This document shows positions 46,091 through 55,591 of a stretch of 64,000 nucleotides of DNA, in pieces (position 1 is the stretch's first letter; each line of letters opens with the position of its first letter). The translations under genes and the position numbers were made by a program. The stretch comes from Rhodoferax sp. (GTDB taxonomy: Bacteria > Pseudomonadota > Gammaproteobacteria > Burkholderiales > Burkholderiaceae_C). The stretch is taken from positions 52,710 to 116,709 of the forward strand of contig JAUXWC010000061.1 of the NCBI GenBank assembly GCA_030685025.1, read 5' to 3'. Under the pieces are notes generated by a model. The model did no database searches and was not told the DNA's origin. It saw only the letters and a program-made list of their open reading frames with translations.

Positions 46091-46714
46091 CTACAAGCCC
46101 AGCGTCGCCAGGTCGCCGCGCCCCTGACGGATCAGTTCTGGCTGGCCGCCGGTCAGGTCGACCACGGTGGTGGGCTCCAGCGCACAGGCGCCGGCGTCGA
46201 TCACGGCGGCAAGCTGATGCTCAAAGCGTTCGCGAATCTCGTGTGCGTCGTTCAGGGGTTCGGTATCGCCAGGCGGGATCAGGGTGGTGGCCAGCAAGGG
46301 TCCGTTATGCAGCGCCAGCAGGTCTTGCAGCACCTTGTGATCGGGCACACGCAGACCGATGGTTTTGCGTGACGGGTGGCTCAGGCGCCGTGGCACTTCC
46401 TTGCTGGCTTCCAGGATGAAGGTGTAAGGCCCGGGTGTGGCGGATTTGATCAGTCGAAATTGCCGGTTGTCCACCCGCGCGTAGTTGGCCAGTTCACTCA
46501 GGTCGCGGCACAGCAGCGTCAGGTGGTGCTTGTCGTCCACGCCGCGAATGCGCCGCAGGTTGTCGGCGGCCGCCTTGTCATCCACGTGGCATACCAGTGC
46601 GTAACTGGAGTCGGTCGGCACCGCCACGACGCCGCCTTTTTCAAGCAGCGCCACCGCCTGCTTGAGCAGGCGAAGCTGCGGGTTGTCGGGGTGGACTTGC
46701 AGGTACTGGGCCAT
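46091..46714 (-). CDS. yciO: YciO/Sua5/YrdC family protein
   Basis: A 207-residue YrdC-fold protein. The family's nucleotide-binding features are present: GGVVAVPTDSSYALVC, KHHLTLLCRDLSELANYA, PGPYTFIL and RKTIGLRVPDH. Length and divergence from TsaC suggest the YciO branch, whose role in threonylcarbamoyl-adenylate synthesis is unclear; annotation pipelines often call it L-threonylcarbamoyladenylate synthase. It starts 14 bp after the PHP gene ends, and the two are commonly linked (yciO-yciV) in proteobacteria. Confidence 0.9.
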   Translation of the reverse strand: MAQYLQVHPDNPQLRLLKQAVALLEKGGVVAVPTDSSYALVCHVDDKAAADNLRRIRGVDDKHHLTLLCRDLSELANYARVDNRQFRLIKSATPGPYTFILEASKEVPRRLSHPSRKTIGLRVPDHKVLQDLLALHNGPLLATTLIPPGDTEPLNDAHEIRERFEHQLAAVIDAGACALEPTTVVDLTGGQPELIRQGRGDLATLGL

Positions 46715-46728
46715 CGGGAATCAGTGCT

Positions 46729-47586
46729 TCAGTGCTGAATGCGGTCAGCCAGCAGCTCCCACACCGGCGTCAGGTTGCCAGGCAGGTAGGGCAAAGTGCC
46801 CAGTTCGGTGTGGCTCTCGTTGGGGCTATGGAAGTCGCTGCCGCGCGAGGCGGCCAGCTCGAATTCACGCGCCATGCTGGCGTAGGTCTGGTACTCGGCA
46901 GTGGTGTGGCTGCCGGTCACCACTTCGACGCCCTGGCCACCATGCAGTTTGAACTCGGTAAACAGCGCGAACTCTTCGTTGGCGGTGAAGCCGTAGCGCG
47001 CCGGGTGCGCAATCACGGCCACGCCACCGGCCCGGGTGATCCAGGTCACGGCGTCCTTCAGGGTGGCCCAGCGGTGCTCGACAAAGCCGGGCTTGCCCTC
47101 GGTCAGGTACTTGCGAAACACTTCGTTGGTATCTTTGCAGGCGCCCACCTCGACCAGAAAGCGCGCGAAGTGGGTGCGCGAGATCAATTCAAGATTGCCA
47201 GCGTACTTCAGCGCGCCTTCGTAGGCGCCAGGGATGCCGATTTGGGCCAGGCCAGCCGACATCTCCTTGGCGCGCTGGCCGCGGCCGCCACGGGTTTGAA
47301 CCAAGCCCTGGCGCAGCGCCGAATCGTCAGGATCGAACCCGAGGCCCACGATGTGCACGGTCCTGCCGATGAAGGTGACCGAGATTTCGGTACCGGTGAG
47401 GTACTGCAGCCCCACGGCCCGCGCCGCGACGCCAGCACGCTGCTGGCCACCCACTTCGTCGTGGTCCGTCAGTGCCCATAGTTCGACCCCGTTGCGGTGG
47501 GCGCGCTGGGCCAGTTCTTCGGGGGTCAAGGTGCCGTCGGAAACAACGGAGTGGCAGTGCAGGTCGGCGTTCAGGATGGAGGTCAC
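46729..47586 (-). CDS. rnm: PHP-domain phosphoesterase (RNase AM / YciV family)
   Basis: A 285-residue PHP metalloenzyme. Metal-binding motifs are DLHCHSVVSDG at the N-terminus, ALTDHDEVGG, a later EHRWATLKDAV region, VIAHPARY and SRGSDFHSP. The E. coli homologue YciV (RNase AM) trims 5' ends of rRNA and cleaves 3',5'-nucleotide bisphosphates. First gene of the yciO–M50–trpS series. The gene name is by family resemblance. Confidence 0.9.
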   Translation of the reverse strand: MTSILNADLHCHSVVSDGTLTPEELAQRAHRNGVELWALTDHDEVGGQQRAGVAARAVGLQYLTGTEISVTFIGRTVHIVGLGFDPDDSALRQGLVQTRGGRGQRAKEMSAGLAQIGIPGAYEGALKYAGNLELISRTHFARFLVEVGACKDTNEVFRKYLTEGKPGFVEHRWATLKDAVTWITRAGGVAVIAHPARYGFTANEEFALFTEFKLHGGQGVEVVTGSHTTAEYQTYASMAREFELAASRGSDFHSPNESHTELGTLPYLPGNLTPVWELLADRIQH

Positions 47587-47868
47587 CGGCTGATTTTAGG
47601 CGCTATGCGTGCGGGCCGAACGGGGGGATTGACCGCCAGAGACCTGTCGTGCGGAGTCGATTGGCGGCCTGACACGATAGTTTCACATTGGGGCGCTACC
47701 GTTCGACGTGAACCAACTCAGGAAAACCCGCATGAACCATACGAAACCCAATTCTTCTGTCTCGCGCGCCGTTGCGCTGGGCTTGCTGAGCCTGAGTGCG
47801 GCCACGCTGGTGGCCTGCGGCGGCAGCGATGGCTAGCCGGTTTGCACCTTGCGCAGGGAGTTTGTTTT

Positions 47869-48268
47869 CCCCACTCACTCCCCCAGCCCCTCTCCCGCCC
47901 CGCCGGGCGGAAGCGGGGAGCCTCATTTGGTTTCTCTCCTCCGGCAACGCGTTCACGGCGCGACCGTCGCGACTGCGACCGCTCGGCAAGATGGGTCGCC
48001 AACGGTCGTAACCGATTGGGCTCACCGCAGCACACGACCGGCTGGCAGCTACGCGCCAGCGACGAGGCAATGGGGTGAAGTCCCCCCCCTCGAACCGCCG
48101 AATCTGCCTCCGGCGCTCGGAACTCGCGCCCTGAGTGCCTGCCGAGCCAACACCGATTTCAACAGTTCCCGGTTTACCCGGTGTCGAATCGCGCGGTCAA
48201 CTGAGGCTCCCCCTTTCCGCCCTGGCGAGGGTGGAAAGGGGGTTGGGGGGAATGGGGGTGAGTTCAGG
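47869..48268. repeat. Inverted-repeat-bounded insert in the GDPD gene
   Basis: Left arm (47869-47924) reads ACTCACTCCCCCAGCCCC...GGGCGGAAGCGGGGAGCCTC. The reverse complement of the right arm (48203-48268) reads ACTCACCCCCATTCCCCCCA...GGGCGGAAAGGGGGAGCCTC. These imperfect ~55-65-bp terminal inverted repeats enclose ~280 bp without coding content. The form is MITE-like; no transposase is present. Confidence 0.6.
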
Positions 48269-48289
48269 CAATTGGGTATTCAGGGGTCT

Positions 48290-48332
48290 GGCAATTGGGA
48301 TCGGCTGACTTGGGCAGCCGATCCCAATTGCC
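48290..48332. repeat. Perfect 18-bp inverted repeat
   Basis: GGCAATTGGGATCGGCTG (48290-48307) and CAGCCGATCCCAATTGCC (48315-48332), loop ACTTGGG. A partial direct copy of the left arm (GGCAATTGGG) lies just upstream at 48268-48277. It sits at the junction between the insert and the surviving GDPD C-terminal frame. Confidence 0.9.
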
Positions 48333-49095
48333 CGCTGGCGCGCCACACCAGTTTGAATCACACCCCCGGCTGCTTGCCGTCTTGAACGAGTATGGCTACA
48401 CCAGGAAGGACTCGCCAGTCATCATCCAGTCGTTTGAAGTATCCAACCTGCAATACCTGCGCACCAGGACGCAGGCGCGTCTGGTGCAGTTGGTGGATGG
48501 CGATGACTATGACTTCAAGACCGGCAAAGTCACGTTCGCCGCGCCCTTTGACCGTCCTTACGACTGGACCAAGGCTGGCAAGACTGCGAACTTCGACACC
48601 ATGCTGACGCCCGCCGGCCTGGCCGAGGTCGCCAAATACGCCGACGGTGTTGGCCCCTGGAAGCCCTATATCGTGCCGGTCAAGGGCGCGTTTGATGCCG
48701 TCGGCAAGATGCTCGACGTCAATGGCGATGGCGTGGTGAACTACGCGGATGCCAGTTCGCAGTCTGCTACCACATTGATTGCGGATGCCCACAAAGCCGG
48801 GTTGATGGTCCACACCTGGACCTTTCGCAACGAGCCCAAACGCTTGGCCTCTGACTACAAGGGTGATCCGAAGGCCGAATACCTGCAGTTCTACCGCCTC
48901 GGTGTTGATGGCCTGTTTTCGGACTTCACCGACACGGCGGTGGCCGCCCGCGCGGCCTACGTCAAAGAGCTTGGCAACTAGCACCGCTGCGTGGTGAGCT
49001 TGCCTTGCGGATCGGGGCGCCCGTGTCGAGGGCCAGCATCGGTAACCCGGCCTTATGTGCAACCGGGGACGCCTTCAACCAGGACCTGGCCGCCC

Positions 49096-50820
49096 TCAGC
49101 CCTGGGCGGCCTCGATCAGAAAGCGCACACGGCGCTGGCCCTGCCACTCGTCGGCATCCAGCCGGAATGCCAGCACCACCTTGGCCGACAAGGGTTCGGT
49201 GTGGCCAAACCAGATCGCATCGACCGGCTGGCCCTGGTGTTTGAGTTTGAGCGCCAAGTGCTTTTCGCCAACTAGGCGTTGCGAGATCACGTCCATTTCC
49301 TCGCTGAAGGTGGGCGCCGGAAAGCCCTGGCCCCAGACCTCCTTGTGCAGCGCGTCGACCAGTTCGACGCGGCGGTACTCGGGCTTGAGCGGGCCATCGG
49401 TCTCCAGGCGGCGTGTCAGGGTGGCGGCATCGAGCCACTCCCGCGCTACCTGGCTCAAGGCCGCTTCGAAGGTGTCGAAGTGTTCCTCGGCAATGGAACA
49501 ACCAGCGGCCATGGCGTGCCCGCCGAAACGTAGCAATACGCCGGGGTGGCGCTTGGCCACCAGGTCCAGTGCATCACGCAGGTGAAAGCCGGCAATCGAA
49601 CGCCCCGAGCCCTTCAGCTCATGCTCCTTGCCCGGCGCGCCACTGGCGGCAAACACAAAGCTGGGGCGGTGCAATTTGTCCTTGATGCGCGAGGCCACGA
49701 TGCCGACCACCCCTTCATGAAAGTCGGGGTCGAATACACAAATCGCCGCTGGCGCGTCCTGCCCTTCTTCAAACAGCGACTCGGCAATGTTCAGCGCCTG
49801 CTCGCGCATGTCGCCCTCGATCACGCGGCGCTCGCGGTTAATGGCATCCAGCGCCCGGGCCAACTCGTCGGCGCGTGCCGCATCGTCGGTCACCAGGCAT
49901 TCAATGCCGAGGGTCATGTCGGCCAGGCGACCGGCCGCGTTGATGCGCGGGCCCAACGCAAAGCCGAAATCAAAGGTCGTGGCAACACTCGCATTGCGCC
50001 CGGCTGCTACAAAAAGCCTAGCAATACCGATAGGAAGGGAGCCGCTTCGGATGCGCTTTAGCCCTTGCGCGACGAGGCGGCGGTTGTTCGCGTCGAGTTT
50101 GACCACATCGGCCACCGTGCCCAAGGCTACCAAGGGCAGCAGGGCATCGAGCTTGGGTTGGCTTGAATTGTCGAAGTGCCCGCGCGCGCGCAGCTCAGCG
50201 CGCAAGGCCAACAACACATAAAACATGACGCCCACGCCGGCGATGGACTTGCTGGCGAAGTCGCAGCCGGGTTGATTGGGGTTGACCAGCACATCGGCAT
50301 CGGGCAGCACGATCTGGCCATTGACGCTGGCAGGCAAGTGGTGGTCGGTCACCAGTACCCGCAGACCCAGCGCACGCGCATGCGCCACACCGTCCATGCT
50401 GGCAATGCCGTTGTCCACGGTAATCAACACGTCGGCGCCGCTGTCCTTGACGCGCTGGGCAATCGGTGCCGTCAGGCCATAGCCGTCGACCACCCGATCA
50501 GGCACGATGTAGCTGACCTGCGTGGCGCCTAGCAGGCGCAGGCCGCGCAGCGCGACGGCACAGGCCGTGGCGCCATCGCAGTCGTAGTCGGCCACGATGC
50601 ACAGTCGCTGGTTGGCCGCGATGGCGTCGGCCAGCAGTGCGGCGGCTTGCTGTGTGCCTTTCATGGTGGCGGGGGGCAGCAGTTTGGCCAGGCTGTCGTC
50701 CAACTCGTCGTGGCTCTGAATGCCACGCGCGGCAAACAACTGGGCCAGCAGGGGGTGCACGCCACCTTGTTCCAGCGCCCAAGCGGCGCGCGGCAGGGCC
50801 TGGCGGGGAATGATGTTCAT
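49096..50820 (-). CDS. recJ: Single-stranded-DNA-specific exonuclease RecJ
   Basis: 5'-3' ssDNA exonuclease (574 residues) of the DHH phosphoesterase family, used in recombination and mismatch repair. Metal-binding motifs are VADYDCDGATA (about residue 75), ITVDNGIAS, VTDHHLP (about 158) and GTVADVVKLD; the DHHA1 domain contains RFGGHAMAAGCSI. The ATG at 50820 overlaps the stop of the RpfE-like gene (ATGA), showing translational coupling. The longer frame to 50928 is rejected. Confidence 0.96.
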   Translation of the reverse strand: MNIIPRQALPRAAWALEQGGVHPLLAQLFAARGIQSHDELDDSLAKLLPPATMKGTQQAAALLADAIAANQRLCIVADYDCDGATACAVALRGLRLLGATQVSYIVPDRVVDGYGLTAPIAQRVKDSGADVLITVDNGIASMDGVAHARALGLRVLVTDHHLPASVNGQIVLPDADVLVNPNQPGCDFASKSIAGVGVMFYVLLALRAELRARGHFDNSSQPKLDALLPLVALGTVADVVKLDANNRRLVAQGLKRIRSGSLPIGIARLFVAAGRNASVATTFDFGFALGPRINAAGRLADMTLGIECLVTDDAARADELARALDAINRERRVIEGDMREQALNIAESLFEEGQDAPAAICVFDPDFHEGVVGIVASRIKDKLHRPSFVFAASGAPGKEHELKGSGRSIAGFHLRDALDLVAKRHPGVLLRFGGHAMAAGCSIAEEHFDTFEAALSQVAREWLDAATLTRRLETDGPLKPEYRRVELVDALHKEVWGQGFPAPTFSEEMDVISQRLVGEKHLALKLKHQGQPVDAIWFGHTEPLSAKVVLAFRLDADEWQGQRRVRFLIEAAQG

Positions 50821-51779
50821 AACTGTTCCAAGGGTCTCAGGTCGGGCGCGCCACCAAACAGGGTTTTGATGCGCTGGGCCAAGCTGGGAGGTGGGGCCAC
50901 CCAGGCCACGGCCCGGCGCTGTCCGCACAGGGTCAGGCGACCCGGTGCGCCGTGCTTGACCTGGGCCAACAGATCAGCGCACAGCGTGGCATCCATTGCT
51001 TGCCAGGCGCAGCCCCAGGCCGGCCAGTCCTGTGCCACGGCGCTGTCGCGCAACTGCTCGGCGACGGTCAGCGTGGGGTCGGTCTGCATCACGTGTCCGG
51101 CGCGGTCCGGCAGGCTGCCGGTGCCATGCAACCACACCGAGTTGATGGTGGGCTGGCCGCGCGCCTCGCGTTGGTCGTTCACCGGGTGGGCATAGAGCAA
51201 CATCTGCAGCTCGCTGTGTAGCCGCCGCCAGGGCGCACCGCCGCCCTGGCGTGTGATCCACGGTGCGAGGTTCTGGCCCAGCACCCGGTCCAGCGAGGCG
51301 CTGGGCAGATCGCGCAGCAATTCGCCTCGCACCAGCCAGTGATCGGGTCGGTCAAAGTGCAGGGTGATGCCGTCTTGTTGCATGAAGGCCGCCAGCGTGT
51401 CCAGCAGCGCGCGTGACTCGGCTTCGCTTAGTTCTGGCAAGTACGGTCCACTCATGGTCAGGTGGTCCATGCCGACTTGCCAATGGCACGGGGACAGGTA
51501 GCCCCATACGCCGTTGCACGCATCAGCCGCCCCAAGGTGTGCTGGCGCCTGCGCGGCTCGCCACGCGGCCCATGGAATCAGGCCGTCTGCGATGGGCAGC
51601 CCCAGGGACCGTGCCTGCGCCCGCTCGTGTGGCGGCGACAAGGTCCACTCGTCGCCCTCGTCAGCCGGCTCAGGCCGCAAGCGAGCAAGCAGTTGGCGCA
51701 GGGCGGGCAGGGCGATGTGGTGAAAGGCCTGGCGGCATTCGTCGTCGTGGCCGTAGGCATGGGGAATCAGCAGGTGCAT
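50817..51779 (-). CDS. RpfE-like conserved protein (phosphoglycerate-mutase-related annotation)
   Basis: A 320-residue protein starting MHLLIPHAYGHDDECRQAF, with LSPPHERAQARSLGL, DGLIPWAAW and HWQVGMDHLTM. Proteins of this kind lie next to recJ in Xanthomonas (rpfE) and in Burkholderiales; some are labelled phosphoglycerate mutase, but the complete catalytic motifs of that family are not visible, so enzyme activity is not claimed. Overlap with recJ suggests a linked role. No signal peptide or membrane span. Confidence 0.75.
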   Translation of the reverse strand: MHLLIPHAYGHDDECRQAFHHIALPALRQLLARLRPEPADEGDEWTLSPPHERAQARSLGLPIADGLIPWAAWRAAQAPAHLGAADACNGVWGYLSPCHWQVGMDHLTMSGPYLPELSEAESRALLDTLAAFMQQDGITLHFDRPDHWLVRGELLRDLPSASLDRVLGQNLAPWITRQGGGAPWRRLHSELQMLLYAHPVNDQREARGQPTINSVWLHGTGSLPDRAGHVMQTDPTLTVAEQLRDSAVAQDWPAWGCAWQAMDATLCADLLAQVKHGAPGRLTLCGQRRAVAWVAPPPSLAQRIKTLFGGAPDLRPLEQL

Positions 51780-51986
51780 GGGAGAATTGTCGGGGATTGG
51801 CGCGCCCTCAAATGCGATTCTCGCATTGGGTCATTGAGGCATTGGTTCATTGGCTTAGGCTTGTGCGTGAGGGTATAGTGCCGACACGTCAAGTCAACCG
51901 GTTCGTCGTTCCGGCACGTCGTTCCGGATTTCCAACTGGCCTTTGGCGCCCGATGCGTGCTGGCGATGACCAAAAGAGAGCTGCCA

Positions 51987-52199
51987 ATGAAAATCAGTAA
52001 ACCCCTGCGATGGGCCGCCTTCACCATGTTTGTTCTGACTGGGCTGGCGTTGGCCTACCTCGCCGATACCGGTGGCGTGCCGCAGGCTTGGTCCCGCTGG
52101 AGTAACCCGGTATTGATTGCGCTTGCCGCATGGTTGTCGCCGTTTCACCGCATCAGAACTCCAGAAGGCGGATTCCCTTTTTCCCGGGACGCCAAGTAA
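51987..52199 (+). CDS. Small membrane protein, 70 residues
   Basis: Starts MKISKPLRWAAFTMFVLTGLALAYLAD with one clear membrane span and a second hydrophobic stretch (NPVLIALAAWLSPF), then a short polar tail. GAGAG lies eight bases before the ATG at 51987. I do not recognise the family. It stands alone between the divergent RpfE-like gene and lolC. Confidence 0.5.
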   Translation: MKISKPLRWAAFTMFVLTGLALAYLADTGGVPQAWSRWSNPVLIALAAWLSPFHRIRTPEGGFPFSRDAK

Positions 52200-52374
52200 G
52201 CGTTCAGCCCACTGAGCGCGGGGCCAACGGCCACGGCGATGACAGTCGCGGGCAATTTCCGGCATTGATAGGTCGGTTTCCCATTGCAGGTGTCGGTGAT
52301 GGTGTCGCGTGTCTGCGCAGGGGATGATCGGAGCAAGATGACACAATGCGCCTTGCTTTCGCCCATCGGACACC

Positions 52375-53631
52375 ATGCAACTTCCTTTCGAGCTCATTCT
52401 TGGCTGGCGCTACACGCGTGCTGGCCGCGCCACGCGGCGCAACGGTTTCATCTCGTTCATCTCGGGCGTGTCCATGCTGGGCATCTCATTGGGCGTGGCG
52501 GCGCTGATCATCGTGCTCAGCGTGATGAACGGCTTTCAAAAAGAGGTGCGTGACCGCATGCTCAGCGTGGTCGCGCACATTGAAATCGTTACGCCGGGCG
52601 GCAATGCCCTGCCCGATCTGGCGCTGACCTTGCAGCAGGCCCGGGCCAACCCGCAGGTGGTGGGCGCCGCGCCGTTTATCGCGGCGCAGGCGCTATTGGC
52701 CCGGGGGGAGGACATGAAGGGCGCCATCGTGCGCGGCATCGATCCCGTGGCCGAGCCGCAAGTGAGTGAACTGGCGGATGCTTCCAAGCAGAGCAGCTTG
52801 TCACGCCTGGTGGGTGGCGAGTTTGGTGTGGTGTTGGGCGTTGAGTTGGCGCGCAACCTGGGGGTGCGCGAGGGCGACAAGGTAACACTGATGGCGCCCA
52901 GTGGGCAGGTGACGCCAGCCGGTGTGGTGCCAAGGCTCAAACAGATGACGGTGGTGGGCACCTTTGATTCGGGCCACTATGAATACGACTCGACCTTGGT
53001 GCTGTTGCACATGGACGACGCCGCACGCCTGTTCCGCCTGGAAGGCGCAACCGGCGTGCGCCTGAAGCTAAAGGACCTGCACCGTGCCCGCGCCGTCGGC
53101 TCGGAGTTGGTCACCAGTTTGACCGGTGACCTGCTGGTGCACGACTGGACGCGCCAAAACCGCACCTGGTTTGCCGCCGTGCAACTGGAAAAACGCATGA
53201 TGTTCATCATCCTCACCCTGATCGTGGCGGTGGCGGCCTTCAACCTGGTCAGCACGTTGGTGATGACGGTGACCGACAAGCAGTCCGACATTGCCATCCT
53301 GCGCACGCTGGGGGCTAGCCCCGGCAGCATCATGGGCATTTTCGTGGTGCAGGGCGCGATGGTGGGGGTGATTGGCACGCTGGTGGGCCTGGCGCTGGGG
53401 CTGGGCGTGGCCTTTAACATCGATGTGATCGTGCCGGCACTGGAGCGTGCGCTGGGCGCGAGTTTTTTGCCGCGCGACATCTACCTGATCAGCCGCATGC
53501 CCAGCGAGCCGCAGCAAGCCGACATCCTGCCGATTGCCGTCATCTCGCTGGTGCTGGCCTTCCTGGCCACGCTCTACCCAAGCTGGCGCGCCAGCCGCGT
53601 CAACCCGGCGGAGGCCTTGCGCTATGAGTGA
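52375..53631 (+). CDS. lolC: Lipoprotein-releasing ABC transporter permease LolC/LolE
   Basis: Inner-membrane permease (418 residues) of the LolCDE complex that extracts lipoproteins and hands them to LolA. Features are the N-terminal [12 protein letters not shown]...[37 protein letters not shown], a large periplasmic domain (about 50-260), three C-terminal membrane spans starting at [23 protein letters not shown], and [22 protein letters not shown]. Only one permease gene is present next to lolD, as in species with a single LolC/E-type subunit (sometimes called LolF). It overlaps lolD by 8 bp. Confidence 0.95.
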   Translation: MQLPFELILGWRYTRAGRATRRNGFISFISGVSMLGISLGVAALIIVLSVMNGFQKEVRDRMLSVVAHIEIVTPGGNALPDLALTLQQARANPQVVGAAPFIAAQALLARGEDMKGAIVRGIDPVAEPQVSELADASKQSSLSRLVGGEFGVVLGVELARNLGVREGDKVTLMAPSGQVTPAGVVPRLKQMTVVGTFDSGHYEYDSTLVLLHMDDAARLFRLEGATGVRLKLKDLHRARAVGSELVTSLTGDLLVHDWTRQNRTWFAAVQLEKRMMFIILTLIVAVAAFNLVSTLVMTVTDKQSDIAILRTLGASPGSIMGIFVVQGAMVGVIGTLVGLALGLGVAFNIDVIVPALERALGASFLPRDIYLISRMPSEPQQADILPIAVISLVLAFLATLYPSWRASRVNPAEALRYE

Positions 53632-54316
53632 AAGTGAAGTTGTTCTGAACGTCCGTGGCTTGACCAAGCGCTTCACTGAAGGCCCGCTGGATGTGACGGT
53701 GCTGCAGGGTGTGGACTTGCAAGTGCGCCGGGGTGAAACGCTGGCGATTGTGGGGGCGTCGGGCTCGGGCAAGAGCACGCTGTTGCACCTGATGGGAGGG
53801 CTTGATGCGCCCACCAGCGGCTCGGTCGAGTTGTTGGGCCGCGATCTGGCGCACCAAAGCGCCGCCGAGCAGGGCCGCCTGCGCAACCAGTACTTGGGGT
53901 TTGTCTACCAGTTTCACCACCTATTGCCTGAGTTCAGCGCCCTTGACAACGTGGCGATGCCCTTGTGGATTCGGCGGCTGCCGCGTGCCGAATGTAATCA
54001 GATCGCTGCCAAGATGCTGGCAAGCGTGGGCCTGGCCGAGCGCTTGTTGCACCGGCCGGCAGAGTTGTCCGGCGGCGAGCGCCAGCGCGTGGCGATTGCG
54101 CGCGCCCTGGTGACCCAACCGGCTTGTGTGCTGGCGGACGAGCCCACTGGCAACCTGGACCGCGCTAGCGCCGAGGGGGTGTTCGACCTGATGCTGACGT
54201 TGGCCCAAACCCATGGCACCGCCTTTGTGATGGTCACCCACGACCCCAGCCTGGCCGCGCGGTGCAGCCGCCAATTGCGCTTGGATCAGGGGCGCTTGAG
54301 CGAGGCCGCGGGTTAG
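53624..54316 (+). CDS. lolD: Lipoprotein-releasing ABC transporter ATP-binding protein LolD
   Basis: ATPase (230 residues) of the lipoprotein release complex. Walker A is [13 protein letters not shown], followed by GLDAPTSG, the Q-loop region [10 protein letters not shown] (LolD-specific), the signature [14 protein letters not shown], and Walker [12 protein letters not shown]. The ATG at 53624 overlaps the lolC stop. Its stop codon region is also where the degenerate permease fragment begins on the other strand. Confidence 0.96.
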   Translation: MSESEVVLNVRGLTKRFTEGPLDVTVLQGVDLQVRRGETLAIVGASGSGKSTLLHLMGGLDAPTSGSVELLGRDLAHQSAAEQGRLRNQYLGFVYQFHHLLPEFSALDNVAMPLWIRRLPRAECNQIAAKMLASVGLAERLLHRPAELSGGERQRVAIARALVTQPACVLADEPTGNLDRASAEGVFDLMLTLAQTHGTAFVMVTHDPSLAARCSRQLRLDQGRLSEAAG

Positions 54317-54432
54317 GGGTTGGCGGCATTGGTTGGCTTGCGCATCAGCGTCAGCGTCAACCCGGTCGAGACCGGCGTCAATAGCAGACTCGCGCCGTTG
54401 AACGCTGGCGAGGCATCTTCACATATGCGGCG
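54317..54432 (-). pseudogene. Fragment: degenerate 3' end of a PotI-like permease gene
   Basis: On the minus strand this segment encodes ...EDASPAFNGASLLLTPVSTGLTLTLMRKP, matching the C-terminus of the intact permease at 56395-57273 (EGASPVLNAVSLLLMLASAGLALTLMRG). By eye about 72 of 91 bases agree (roughly 79%). Homology stops at about 54430, and the DNA beyond is unrelated. It is only the last ~35 codons of a gene, in the same orientation as the intact copy about 2 kb away. Confidence 0.75.
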
Positions 54433-54583
54433 CGCACAGTGCCCCGGCAAGCTCCGATGGCGAGTCGAGTTGTTACGTTTGGTTGTAAGAGTGTCGTTCA
54501 GGTTGATCGAGTTGCCGAGTACGATTTGCGGCACGTGGCGGAACAAGGTCCGTCGCGTTTTCAACTCATGACGAGGGATTCAA

Positions 54584-55240
54584 ATGGCAGATTTGGCTTG
54601 TGGCCCGTCCAACCGCTCACCTACATGGGGCGTTGTTGACTTGTTCAGATGGAGGGTCGTGCCAGAGAGACTGGGCGGTGGTAAAGCCTTCATCCAACAA
54701 TTCAAGGACGCTTGGGTTCGTCATAACAAGGTAACCATCAGGGCTGCGGCTGCGCAGTACAACCTGATGCCTCTGTTGCTGGCGGGAGTTTGTTGGATCG
54801 AAGTAGGCGGGGACCCGTCCTTCATTGATCGGGTGGCGTTCGAAGTTCGAGCGTTCGACTGGAGTGGCCCACCAATCGTTGACAGAATCACTGTCACCAC
54901 CGCACCCGCCAAGACATCATTTGGCGCCGTCAGCATGCAGCTTCGGACCGCTGCGCAAACCATGGGACTGAACCCTGCGGCCATGTCAATGACGGACTTC
55001 CGGGCGTTGGCAAGTTGCCTGGAAAGAGATGTGTTCAACATTGATACCGTGGCACGCCATTTGAGGCAATTGGTGGATCATGACAAGCTGCCATCGCCTT
55101 TGTCGATGGGGCAGGTTCGGATCGTTGGTGCACGCTACAACCGGGGAGTTGGGCTGTCTCTGGATCAGATTCAGAAGAACACCAGCTACGGCGATTTCAT
55201 TGTGAAATTTTGGCCTCGGTTCAGTGGTCTCATCCAATGA
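54584..55240 (+). CDS. Lysozyme-like (GEWL/SLT-type fold) protein, putative effector
   Basis: A 218-residue protein without signal peptide. The pattern LAGVCWIEVGGDPSF (candidate catalytic Glu73), TSFGAVSMQLRTAAQTMGL, FNIDTVARHLRQL and VGARYNRGVGLSLDQI follows the order of lysozyme-like transglycosylases (Glu; SxGxxQ-type block; Ni/V..L; YNxG). GAGGG precedes the ATG. It overlaps a small membrane protein by ATGA, the layout of a toxin with its immunity protein. A cell-wall-degrading effector is a plausible inference; the fold is not proven by sequence alone. Confidence 0.6.
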   Translation: MADLACGPSNRSPTWGVVDLFRWRVVPERLGGGKAFIQQFKDAWVRHNKVTIRAAAAQYNLMPLLLAGVCWIEVGGDPSFIDRVAFEVRAFDWSGPPIVDRITVTTAPAKTSFGAVSMQLRTAAQTMGLNPAAMSMTDFRALASCLERDVFNIDTVARHLRQLVDHDKLPSPLSMGQVRIVGARYNRGVGLSLDQIQKNTSYGDFIVKFWPRFSGLIQ

Positions 55241-55551
55241 CCCCAATGCTTAAATGGACGACGGCCTTGCGCCCCATCGCGCACACGGTCTATGGTCTGG
55301 CATTGCTGTTGATGGCCATGCTCAGCCGCAACAAGTACCGGTGGATGAGCGAACTGGACGAGAGCATTGCGGTGGGCGCGATTGAGGATGCGGCGAATAA
55401 CAACGCGGTCGTCGCGGTGCTGCTTCTTATCCTCGCCTTGTCGATTCAGATCGTCCTTCTTGTCAAGTCCCGGAATACCGCGCAGAGAGTCACCGCCGCA
55501 GCATTGATGGTTTTTGCGCTCGCCGTGTGGTTGGTAAAAGCTTTCGCCTGA
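55237..55551 (+). CDS. Small membrane protein, putative immunity partner
   Basis: A 104-residue protein whose ATG (55237) overlaps the stop of the lysozyme-like gene. It has three hydrophobic segments: TVYGLALLLMAML, AVVAVLLLILALSIQIVLLV and ALMVFALAVWLV; the loop between the first two (SRNKYRWMSELDESIAVGAIEDAANNN) is polar. No known family is recognised. Overlap and membrane location suggest protection against the upstream protein, by analogy with effector-immunity pairs. Confidence 0.6.
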   Translation: MTPMLKWTTALRPIAHTVYGLALLLMAMLSRNKYRWMSELDESIAVGAIEDAANNNAVVAVLLLILALSIQIVLLVKSRNTAQRVTAAALMVFALAVWLVKAFA

Positions 55552-55591
55552 CCCGAGGCTACTTTGTCGCCAAGACCACTGAGAAGCAGTA

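Larger units (their letters stand above)
47732..48981 (+). pseudogene. Broken glycerophosphodiester phosphodiesterase gene
   Basis: The 5' end (47732-47836, AGGAAAA before the ATG) encodes a lipoprotein signal peptide ending LVACGGSDG and then stops at TAG. From about 48350 to 48981 a plus-strand frame encodes the C-terminal part of a [52 protein letters not shown]. The central catalytic part (HRG and metal-binding Glu residues) is missing and is replaced by about 500 bp of repeat-rich DNA. The remaining frame cannot give an active enzyme. Confidence 0.82.
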
